DNA of 64,000 nucleotides from Phymatolithon calcareum. Taxonomy: Eukaryota; Rhodophyta; Florideophyceae; Hapalidiales. The notes beneath the pieces were generated by a model. It did no database searches, was not told where the DNA came from, and saw nothing but the letters and a program-made list of their open reading frames with translations. The stretch covers positions 620,001-684,000 of the forward strand of contig OZ345382.1 in the NCBI GenBank assembly GCA_977006965.1. The letters run 5' to 3'. This document shows, piece after piece, positions 56,995 through 64,000 of the stretch (its first letter is position 1; each line of letters opens with the position of its first letter). The position numbers were made by a program, and so were the translations under genes.

Positions 56995-57191
56995 AGTCCT
57001 GTCACAATCAAGAATTGAATTACGTTCCGCGAAGGGCATACGGATTTCGCCGTGTAGTGGTGTGCCGCAGTACTCGCGGGAAGCAGTTACGCGGGTACCC
57101 AGAATGGATCCAGCTCATGAATATCTTATAGGCCCCCTAGATGTGAGGTACCTTAGTGTAGCTCGAATATCATGCAATAAAACAAACAAAC
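56995..57191 (+). mobile_element. tRNA-derived SINE, 5'-truncated copy
   Basis: A perfect 12-bp target duplication, AAAAGTCGATTT (56983-56994 and 57192-57203), brackets it. The body starts inside the B box (AGTCCTGTCA), contains about 43 extra bases relative to the 3.5-kb copy, and then shares TCGCCGTGTAGT through GGCCCCCTAGATGT. It ends in an AATAAAACAAACAAAC tail. 5' truncation and the target duplication prove retroposition. Confidence 0.85.
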
Positions 57192-57203
57192 AAAAGTCGA
57201 TTT

Positions 57204-57755
57204 GACGGGCCATATTTGCACCTCTTCTTTGCTTTAGCAGATTTTACCGCCCGGGAGAGAATCCGTCTTCCGTTCCGTACTTAGGGCTCCCAATGTGGAC
57301 TAATGAGTATGAGATCGTAAGCTGAGAGAAGCAAAATAGTTTACTTGGATGTGGATAGTAGCGGATGCAATCGAATATCAGCGAAGCGAGCGACAATAGC
57401 AAGTTCGATGCTTACGCAAATAGTGATATCATGGTCCGCACATTTTCTACTTTCCTCGAGTACTTTCTCTTGACATGCAGACTGCAATCGCCCTCAAAAG
57501 TTTGTCGAGCTAGGGAACATTATCACTCCGTGTCACGCCGGGTTGCTTCCTCAGAGTGTGCGAATCAATGCAATACCTAAAGCGTTCCGACATCCTAAAA
57601 AATTAAAAAACATCCTCTCATGCGTCCAAAAGAAGTGCGCCATTCACTTGGGATGCTCATTCGTGACCTAACGGGAACATCCCCTTTGCAATGAAGAAGC
57701 CTGTCGTCGTTTGTCGAGCCGTCTTCTGGGTGTTGCTGAATAAAAGGAAGGTTCT
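57204..57755. other. Intergenic, nothing recognised
   Basis: No supported feature. Confidence 0.3.
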
Positions 57756-57825
57756 ACTTAGGCCCACGAAACGCCGCTAGCCCCACTAGGGGAAAGGCAA
57801 AATGAATGAAGGAATAAACGGTAGA
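57756..57825 (+). mobile_element. Retroposon 3' tail with (GAAT)n, copy 3 (short)
   Basis: The segment reads ACTTAGGCCCACGAAACGCC, then CTAGCCCCACTAGGGGAAAG, GCAAAATGAATGAAGGAAT. This matches the last part of the 52238 and 54362 copies in the opposite orientation. Confidence 0.5.
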
Positions 57826-57945
57826 GAAACCGCTGACTTCTCCGACTTGATGCACTCGTTTCGGAACGCTGAATCAATTCCAAATAGCACCGACCATTTA
57901 GAGATGGCTCTCTCAACTCATAGTTCCGTATAACCGCCACTTGTC

Positions 57946-58133
57946 CTATCGCTGCTCACCAGACAACATCAGCACAACGTAGACCGCCGTGATATCGACG
58001 GTGCGAAATGTGCTGCCGGTACTTTCACTTGCGAAACGCGGTGTCGCAATGTCACGCGAGAGAAAAGTTTCAGCAAAGCGGCGGAGCCGAGCTTCGGTAT
58101 CGCACCAGACAGTGGCTTGTGGGGATACGTGCA
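57946..58133 (-). CDS. Small ORF, weak histone-fold (H2B-like) resemblance
   Basis: The ATG at 58133 gives 62 residues; the frame is open about 16 codons further upstream without ATG. It ends FRTVDITAVYVVLMLSGEQR. The segment FLSRDIATPRFA..STFRTVDITAVYVVLMLSGE aligns loosely with the alpha2-alpha3 part of H2B-type histone folds (STITSREIQTAVRLLLPGE). It lies just downstream of the Gemin7-like gene on the same strand but in another frame. It may be a diverged histone-fold protein, a spliced exon, or chance. Confidence 0.25.
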
Positions 58134-58174
58134 TCTTTAGCCTGCCTTCAACAAAAACGGACACGATTCCCGTC

Positions 58175-58450
58175 TTAGTCGTTCATGCCCTTCTCCACTT
58201 GTCCAAAGTTCAAACAAACTTCAATTGCGATGACGTTTTCACCACGAAGCGAAGCGCGTGGGACAGTTCCCAGCGGAGTGTGTAGATTTTTGACCAAAAT
58301 GTGCGATAGATTGGATGTTGTCGTGCAGATTGCTGTTGCGGAAACTTGCATATTGTCGGTAAGTTCGATTTGCACATTCTTGCTCCCTTGCATCACTTCC
58401 AGCACATTGAGATGCTTTAACCGTGCGACGGCTCGCTGAGCAGGATCCAT
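58175..58450 (-). CDS. Gemin7-like Sm-fold protein
   Basis: The ATG at 58450 starts a 91-residue protein. Residues 13-75 match the Gemin7 pattern: a helix (LKHLNVLEVMQGS), beta strands (VQIELTDNMQVSATAICTTT), then NLHTPLGTVPRASLRGENVI. The L-x-TP-x-G...(A/S)LR-x-x-(D/E)-(V/I) block is the most diagnostic part of Gemin7. Gemin7 is a small Sm-like subunit of the SMN complex that binds Gemin6 and helps load Sm proteins on snRNAs. The length is slightly below that of the animal protein. The frame is intact. It is head-to-head with the gene at 58670, sharing a 219-bp promoter region, which suggests host genes rather than transposons. Confidence 0.6.
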   Translation of the reverse strand: MDPAQRAVARLKHLNVLEVMQGSKNVQIELTDNMQVSATAICTTTSNLSHILVKNLHTPLGTVPRASLRGENVIAIEVCLNFGQVEKGMND

Positions 58451-58669
58451 GTCAGGTCGAGACGATTGCTAGGTCCCGCATTGGCACTTCGGCTAATGTG
58501 GCATGTAATTGTCGCGGATTAATTTTTTGAACATCGTTCAATTACATCAACTTATGATTACTCCTGATCACACTATTTGTTCATGATCTCCAAGCCCCAC
58601 CTGCATTACCGGAACTATCATCGCTGCGATCACTAGTTCGATCGCCAAAGGACATTCCACGCCTGAGCC
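58451..58669. promoter_or_regulatory. Probable bidirectional promoter region
   Basis: The 219-bp gap between two divergent start codons. It contains no clear TATA box; inferred only from gene arrangement. Confidence 0.35.
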
Positions 58670-59167
58670 ATGGATACCGCCTTCGCACCCACCCCCACGA
58701 CACTATCGCGACCGCGCGGCCTGCGAAAGCATCCGAGCGCCTACCGGCCACGCCATTGCAATCCGGTATGCGCTGCACAAGTACGGCGGGCGCGACCAGC
58801 TTTCTCGGCAGAGACGAACGACATTGACGAGATCATCACTTCAGGACGGATTGCACCTTCTAAGCCCCCAGTTGCTGAGTCGGAGGTAATATCAGGAATG
58901 CCAGTGCCGAAGAAAGGCGTGTCTGGATGTGAAATGTGCGGAGGTAGCGGCCGCTGCGCATGCACTCCGTGCGCAGAATTCGGATTCATCGCTGTCGTTG
59001 ATGGTGTATGGCGCACGTGCGCCCTGTGCCGCGGAAAGGGATCGACCATCTGCTCTTGTGTTGTGAATGATTCGCGCCCGGCAAGTGCGAGCGGGATCGA
59101 AGATGATGGGGGCGCGATTGTCGGCCACGCAAAAGAGGATGATGGTGAAGATATTCTGGGTGAATAA
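58670..59167 (+). CDS. DnaJ-type CxxCxGxG zinc-finger protein, likely plastid-targeted
   Basis: ATG at 58670, 165 residues, intact. Residues 1-45 are rich in Arg, Pro, Ser and Ala with no acid after Asp2, and contain Phe5 (MDTAFAP), as in plastid transit peptides of red and glaucophyte algae. The core has two CxxCxGxG units, Cys87-x2-Cys90-GGSG and Cys117-x2-Cys120-RGKG, with extra Cys pairs at 98/101 and 128/130. Together they resemble half of the DnaJ Cys-rich domain. The C-terminus is acidic (DDGGAIVGHAKEDDGED). There is no J domain. Similar proteins act as thiol or protein-folding chaperones (BSD2 type) in plastids. Function is inferred from motifs only. Confidence 0.6.
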   Translation: MDTAFAPTPTTLSRPRGLRKHPSAYRPRHCNPVCAAQVRRARPAFSAETNDIDEIITSGRIAPSKPPVAESEVISGMPVPKKGVSGCEMCGGSGRCACTPCAEFGFIAVVDGVWRTCALCRGKGSTICSCVVNDSRPASASGIEDDGGAIVGHAKEDDGEDILGE

Positions 59168-59925
59168 CTTTTATTGTCACTCCGCGTGCGCGAATAGTTC
59201 TGCATATTCAGCAGGCTATGCCACAGCCTGAAGCGATAGAGAAACTACATAGGGAAGCGTGCTATTGCTCTTGCTGTCGTTGGGAACAATATGCGCGCCC
59301 GTTGTCTCAACTTGTGTTGTAGCTCCAGGGAGGGCTTGATGTTGTCACAACCGTCTCTCATGCAACTTCATACATTTCGGCGACTGTAAAATGTCGAAAC
59401 GACGGCTGTCCGCTGGGACTTGGCATTCACGGAATCGGTCTGCGCACATGGCCTTTGTTCAGACGCGGAAGTCATCTTGGCATATTCGTCGTTGTTCTCA
59501 AGGCATGTCTGCACAAGTGGGTGCTCGCGTCCGATATGAAATATTCCCTAGTGAGGACTGCTGTGTGTACAAGCGCGTGAGACATGGCAAGTAAACACTT
59601 AGTGGGCTCTGCCGTCTCGACTTTCGTGGAGTGGGGAATTGCTTTTTATACTATGCGTGTAGTGTTTATTCAATACGAAGGAAAGAACGTGAACAATTTT
59701 TAAACCCTTGGATGATACCGCCGAACCATGAATAAAAGTAACCCCTGCTGTATTGGGTTTCAGGTGTGAATTTGGTTCGGCGCGCTGGCTTGCACACGAA
59801 CGTCTCCTTGGCATTGACTAGTTCGCATATTTCTCGGCATGATTGGTTGTCTCCTCTTGTTCATGAAGACGACAAGAAGAATGTCATCCGTTTACTGGTC
59901 GCGGAACGGGCTTCGTACTTTACGT
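59168..59925. other. Downstream spacer of the zinc-finger gene
   Basis: No convincing gene. A frame at 59391-59594 includes MAFVQTRKSSWHIRRCSQ, which is transit-peptide-like, but it is too short to support. Confidence 0.3.
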
Positions 59926-60532
59926 CACGGAATGGGAGCAGTATACTGCTATTGCAATTTACGGCAATATACTGCTATTTCCGTAAATTGCACTTTCCTT
60001 TCCAATTGCAATACGTATTGGCCAGCATATGTGAATAAGATCTGGTGACGAACGTACCACGCATGGTGGTGATACGAGCGTGCATGGTGAAAACTTATCT
60101 ATGGCGGAGATTTTCGAGAAACGCAAGCGACGTCGTCGAGATGCAGGACAAATTTACATGAATCTCAATTTTATTCTCGGTTCCTCTTCTGAAATTGAGC
60201 GTCTGTTCTCTCCTGCTGGTGGAATATTGGCGAGTAACAGGCAGCGAATGACTCCTTTACTATTTGAGTCGCTTTTGTTTTTGATGGTGAATCGAAGCTT
60301 TTGGGATGCGAGAACTGTCGTGACCGCTATGTCTAGCGCACGTAGCGATTTGGTTGCTCAAAGGGTGGGGTAAGATGCCGAGCAGGAGGTACTGCTGACC
60401 ATGTAACGCCTTAATCGCAATTGTGCCCAATGCAATAGAACTAGCAATTGGTAGCGCGAGAGTTATTGCAGTAGCAATTGCGCTTTCACAACGAGTCCCA
60501 ATAAATATGCAGTATATTGCTCCCATTCCCTG
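59926..60532 (+). mobile_element. Non-autonomous hAT transposon, third family (607 bp)
   Basis: It is flanked by a perfect 8-bp target duplication, CTTTACGT (59918-59925 and 60533-60540). Inverted ends are CACGGAATGGGAGCAGTATA and CAGGGAATGGGAGCAATATA. Subterminal GCAATTT and GCAATTG motifs are present. It retains only the dimerisation exon of the transposase. Confidence 0.92.
60104..60373 (+). pseudogene. hAT transposase C-terminal dimerisation domain (remnant), third family
   Basis: It encodes IYMNLNFILGSSSEIERLFS, then ASNRQRMTPLLFESLLFLMV and NRSFWDARTV, ending at a stop at 60373. The SSSEIERLFS motif is the hallmark of hAT C-termini and is intact. It is about half identical to the protein at 13514-13801. 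The open frame begins at a GTG near 60080, but coding probably started in a lost upstream exon. Confidence 0.85.
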
Positions 60533-60540
60533 CTTTACGT

Positions 60541-61415
60541 AAAGAAAGAGTTTTCTCTTGTTGAAATTCACTACATGGCCACGAAAAGCGGGAAAAACTC
60601 GCCGAACCTACACTGCAGGCGCAAATTTTTGGGCTGATATGAAAAATTCTTATCCGTTGATAAGGATTTTGATATCCTTGGTGTGGGGTAGAAAAAGAAC
60701 GAAGAGAGAAAGATGAGGGAATGTTTTTTTGTTTGCGTTTTGGGGGCCCTTTGTCGCGGACGGTGAGCTGCCCTCCTTCTTGTGCTTGTTGCAAGTACAA
60801 GAACCTATGAATTGAAATCCCGAGGTGCAGCACCTCGGGATATCCAGCAGGAACTCCTCCGGCAGGCGCGACCCGTGCCGACCAGAAGCACACACGTGTG
60901 TAACTTTTTGTGTATGATACGATGAACAGGTATTGTTACTGCGCGCAATCCTTTTTACAAACAGTCCGTCAATCCCATCCAACACTTGGCTTGATTTGGT
61001 AGTGTCATATCACAGGGATAACGGAACTCTTGTCAGTATGACAGGAGTTTCAATATCACGATTAAAAGAAAGGTAGCGTCCCATGTATGAGAATGGCTTT
61101 GCGGAGCTACAAAAACGCGGCAGCGCAGCCATATGACGGAGATGACCTGAACCGTGATGGATGATGACGCTTTTGGGATGGATCGCGAGGCTTAAGCACA
61201 GGCTGTACGTGTAGTCAATGACGACTGTGGGGTTGTGAATCTCACAGGATGGCACACTGGCTGTGGTCGGGTTGCTCCCTGGCGGAAAGCCGAGGGCGCC
61301 GCGAAGCGGCGACCTTTATAGAAAAAGAATTGGATCAAGAATGACTTGGCAATATGAGAAATGGATCAATGGAAGAATCTGGAAGCCGCTTCGCGGCTTC
61401 CGAGCCCGGCGCCGC
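60541..61415. other. Intergenic; palindromes
   Basis: No gene supported. It holds a 25-nt near-perfect palindrome at 60817-60841 and GC-rich inverted motifs (GCCGCGAAGCGGC / GCCGCTTCGCGGC) at about 61295-61405. Confidence 0.4.
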
Positions 61416-61655
61416 TGTAATGCTTACAGTGTAAGCATTTGTAAGCTATGAGCTGTGTAAAGAAGCTGTAAGCAGCAGTTCTAGAGCATGCCCTTGGTGA
61501 TCCTCCATGGTGTAAGTACGCATCGAAACCTACGGTACTGTAATGACTGAAATGCTATCTGTAAGGGCTTGCTGTAAATGAAAGCTGTAATGATAACTTG
61601 AAGAGAGCTAGTCTTATAGGAAATGGAGGGTATGAAAGTAGTGTTGGACGCCACA
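61416..61655 (-). repeat. 3' LTR of the Ty3/gypsy element
   Basis: On the minus strand the LTR begins TGTGGCGTCCAACAC directly after a purine-rich polypurine tract (AAGGAGGAGGGC, 61667-61656) and ends ...GCATTACA. About 240 bp. The solo copy at 38966-39185 confirms the unit, although a few bases before its plus-strand TG are also shared. Confidence 0.75.
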
Positions 61656-61665
61656 GCCCTCCTCC

Positions 61666-61922
61666 TTAATACGAGAATCGTCTCGATTCTTGGTGTTCCT
61701 TGAGTGCTTCTTGTGAATTTCGGAGGTCTTCGGGACTCTGCCATGGTTTTTCGTGGTCAGGATATCCTTTCCACTTAACGAAGAATTGTGTTCTTCCTCG
61801 GCGTTTACGGTGCGCGAGGATCTTCTCAACTTCGTATTCTTGGTGGCCGTCAGCGAAAATTTCGGCCGGTTCTGGGATAGGGTCTCGAGAGAATACGTCT
61901 TGCACAAACGGCTTCAGCAGGC
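61666..61922 (-). pseudogene. Chromodomain tail of gypsy integrase, out of frame
   Basis: This frame encodes LLKPF, then the chromodomain EYEVEKILAHRKRRGRTQFF, VKWKGY and the shifted aromatic EKPWQ, and ends near 61666. Chromodomains at the integrase C-terminus steer chromoviruses to marked heterochromatin. Loss of one base just upstream puts this tail out of frame with the integrase. Confidence 0.85.
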
Positions 61923-64000
61923 TTAGTGAAACGTATCGTAGATGCCGCGTTGTTTCATTGGTGCGGAAATGTCCAATTTGAACGCGACATCGTTGATTTT
62001 CTTGGTGATGACGAACGGTCTACCAAACTCGGGGTGCAGTCTACGTGATCCCGTTCCTTCCTCTAGAGAGAGATTTCTTGTCGAAAGCCATACCTTTTCG
62101 TTGACGGAAAAATTGTGCGGTCGCGTATCAGCCATCTTAGCATTTTGCTTCTGGATGTTTTCGTACGCGTACTTAGTCGTATCCTGTATTTCTTTAACGA
62201 ATGCAGTTACGGAAGGGTTGTTCGAAGAGAGGGTCTGAATCGGATTGGATTTTAGATTAATACCGTAATTCAGATAGAAGGGACTATATAGAGCAGTGCT
62301 AGGAACGGCGGAGTTGCAAGCCACTTCAAAGTCTACTAAATGATCGTCCCAGTTGTCTTTCCTGAAGTTTGAAAAGGCTCGGATCATTTCCTCAACTTTT
62401 CTATTGGCTATTTCAGACTGTCCATCTGTCTGAGGGTGGTATGCTGTGGAGGGTGCAATCTTGGTACCTACGAGTTTGAACAGAGTTTTCCAGAATTTGC
62501 TCATGAAGATGGTGTCTCTGTCGGAAATGATTTTTTGAGGGAGTCCATGGTTTCGGTAGACGTGTTCCTTGAATAGTTTAGCTACCTGAACAGAATCTAC
62601 ATTCTCGGGGATTGGAATGGAACGAATCATTTTCGCTAACATGTCGACAACGTTAAGAATTCCGACGTTATTCCGACGCGTTTTCGGAAGAGACTTAGTA
62701 TAGAGTGGGTCTATTGGCTGTAGATAGACAAAAGGTCTGTGGTTTCTTGCTTTAGTTTGTTGGCAGATGCGACAACCTTGGACATAGTCGTGGATGGTAT
62801 CGCGCATGGATTTCCAGTAGTAGAATGGTTGAAGTCGATGCCATGTCTTCGTCTCATCTAAGTGACCAGTGCTTGAAGTGGTATGATGGTCATGCAGTAT
62901 GTTCAAGCGAAATTGTCCAATCTGGACACAAAGTCTTCTGTCTCGATAGAGAAGGCCATCTTTGACTTCGAAAGGTTCTTTTGGATTCTCAAACATGGTT
63001 TGGAACTCGGGGTCTTGTGCGTATTCACTTCCCAACTTATTAACTAGATCGGGTCCAAGGACGGTGGTGGAAATAGAGTTGACTTGGAGTGTTTTCTCTA
63101 ACAGGGACTTGAATAGATTGTTCGCATACTTGGGTTTCTTGGGAGGATCTTTGGGTGCTCTAGAAAGTGCATCCGCGACTCTGTTCGATTTTCCTTTGAT
63201 GTAGGATATTGAGAAATCGAACTCTACTAGGCGTTCTACCCATCGAACCTGTCTAGGAGACATATTTTCTTGGTCTTGGAGGTATCTGAGGTGATGATGA
63301 TCACTCTGGACTGTAAGCTTACGCCCATGTAGGTAACATCTCCATGCTCGAAGTGTATCGACAATAGCTAGGAGCTTGATGTCATGGGCGGCGTAGTTCC
63401 GTTCTGAAGCATTTAGCGTGCGTGACGTAAATGCGACAGTACGGCGTCCACTAGGGCCGTCTTGTTCAAGAACGGATCCAATGGCTTTCTTTGATGCATC
63501 GGTGATTACGATAACGGGGTACTCGGGGTGAAAGGTCTGTAACACTGGGGCTGAGGTGACCTTCTCTTTAAGTTCTAGGAAAGCGCGTTCTGTTACTTTG
63601 GTCCATGAAAAGGGAACATCTTTCGTAAGTTCTGTCAGTGGTTTTGATATCTTGGAGCAGTCTTTTATGAAACGTTGGTAGTAGTTTGCCAGTCCTAGAA
63701 AAGATTGTACGCCATTCTTGCAGGTTGGTGTCGGCCAGTCGTCTATAGCTCTGGTCTTATGGGGGTTGATGGCTACGCCAGAGGGTCGCAAAATGAAGCC
63801 AAGGTAGCCCACTTCCTGGGCTCCGAAACAGCATTTTGATATCTTAGCGTAGAGCTTTTGCTTTCTTAGGAGTTTTAAGACTTTTCGAATGTAATCGAGA
63901 TGATACTTCCCCGTATCGCTGTAGAGGAGGATGTCATCGAGGTATACGGTGATGAAATTGTCAAGATATTCGGAGAAAAGTTCGTTCATGAGTGGCATGA
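61923..64000 (-). CDS. Ty3/gypsy pol: RT, RNase H, integrase (5' end off window)
   Basis: About 690 residues are open from the window edge to a stop at 61923. Numbering is from the first Met in view (63998). RT catalytic YLDD is at 19-22. RNase H includes VITDASKKAIG and ERNYAAHDIKLLAI. The integrase zinc region includes YVQGCRICQQTK. The DDE triad is Asp430 (IDPLYTK), Asp493 (IISDRDTIF) and Glu529 (GQSEIANR), with the normal 35-residue second spacing. The C-terminus has a GPF-like module (GRPFVITKKINDVAFKLDI). The frame ends early (YDTFH) through a one-base deletion that separates it from the chromodomain. Otherwise the polyprotein looks intact and recent. Confidence 0.9.
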   Translation of the reverse strand, partial: MPLMNELFSEYLDNFITVYLDDILLYSDTGKYHLDYIRKVLKLLRKQKLYAKISKCCFGAQEVGYLGFILRPSGVAINPHKTRAIDDWPTPTCKNGVQSFLGLANYYQRFIKDCSKISKPLTELTKDVPFSWTKVTERAFLELKEKVTSAPVLQTFHPEYPVIVITDASKKAIGSVLEQDGPSGRRTVAFTSRTLNASERNYAAHDIKLLAIVDTLRAWRCYLHGRKLTVQSDHHHLRYLQDQENMSPRQVRWVERLVEFDFSISYIKGKSNRVADALSRAPKDPPKKPKYANNLFKSLLEKTLQVNSISTTVLGPDLVNKLGSEYAQDPEFQTMFENPKEPFEVKDGLLYRDRRLCVQIGQFRLNILHDHHTTSSTGHLDETKTWHRLQPFYYWKSMRDTIHDYVQGCRICQQTKARNHRPFVYLQPIDPLYTKSLPKTRRNNVGILNVVDMLAKMIRSIPIPENVDSVQVAKLFKEHVYRNHGLPQKIISDRDTIFMSKFWKTLFKLVGTKIAPSTAYHPQTDGQSEIANRKVEEMIRAFSNFRKDNWDDHLVDFEVACNSAVPSTALYSPFYLNYGINLKSNPIQTLSSNNPSVTAFVKEIQDTTKYAYENIQKQNAKMADTRPHNFSVNEKVWLSTRNLSLEEGTGSRRLHPEFGRPFVITKKINDVAFKLDISAPMKQRGIYDTFH

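Larger units (their letters stand above)
61416..64000 (-). mobile_element. Ty3/gypsy (chromovirus-type) LTR retrotransposon, partial
   Basis: From right to left it has reverse transcriptase, RNase H, integrase, chromodomain, polypurine tract and 3' LTR. Gag, protease and the 5' LTR lie beyond the window. Confidence 0.9.

Overview
This window looks like nuclear DNA of a eukaryote and is dominated by transposable elements of many classes, mostly decayed and often nested. There is no bacterial operon structure, no rRNA and no CRISPR array. The only stretch that reads like ordinary host genes is 57.9-59.2 kb. It holds a small Gemin7-like Sm-fold gene and, divergently, a DnaJ-type zinc-finger gene whose N-terminus resembles a plastid transit peptide with an early Phe. 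A plastid-bearing lineage, possibly a red alga, fits that peptide and the compact intron-poor genes. This is inference, not proof.

Layout. 0-7.7 kb: mostly anonymous AT-rich DNA, with a TTAA-flanked piggyBac-type deletion derivative (2043-2601), a tRNA-derived SINE (about 3.5-3.75 kb), an old LINE fragment (3.88-4.42 kb) and a young 5'-truncated LINE with an intact reverse-transcriptase ORF (4738-6482). 7.7-11.4 kb: a PIF/Harbinger element with an intact DDE transposase and a convergent Myb/SANT accessory gene broken by three stops and an AT-rich interruption. 12-18.3 kb: a non-autonomous hAT element (13379-14194) and an apparently identical copy (17021-17836) nested in a piggyBac-like element (15952-18278) that also carries an unrecognised 160-aa ORF. 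18.3-24.6 kb: anonymous DNA, a pogo-type MITE and a PHD-like ORF. 24.6-30.4 kb: a near-complete but dead LINE inserted into a small inverted-repeat element built of GTGTCACT motifs. 32.4-36.6 kb: scrambled LINE relics including an inverted duplication. 37-38.2 kb: a cluster of CGAAAGTTTCG-like motifs. 38.2-41 kb: a Tigger/pogo relic, a solo LTR, a DDE relic and a LINE RT relic. 41.7-42.5 kb: another hAT with a perfect 8-bp duplication. 43.2-43.8 kb: a GC-rich degenerate minisatellite. 44.6-50.2 kb: a P-superfamily (THAP9-like) transposase with a few lesions, tail-to-tail with a second long ORF of unknown function. 52-57 kb: a large hairpin and retroposon tails. 59.9-60.5 kb: a third hAT family. 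61.4 kb to the end: a Ty3/gypsy chromovirus-type retrotransposon on the minus strand, running off the window.

How it fits together: the genes here act mainly in transposition. The autonomous-looking pieces are the Harbinger transposase, the young LINE RT and the Ty3/gypsy pol, which has a one-base lesion just before its chromodomain. The hAT, piggyBac and pogo copies are mostly non-autonomous. The best candidates for something undescribed are the two-gene P-like element at 44.6-50.2 kb, with related motifs on both flanks, and the TTAA-flanked element carrying an unknown ORF. All family calls come from reading motifs by eye; no database search was run.
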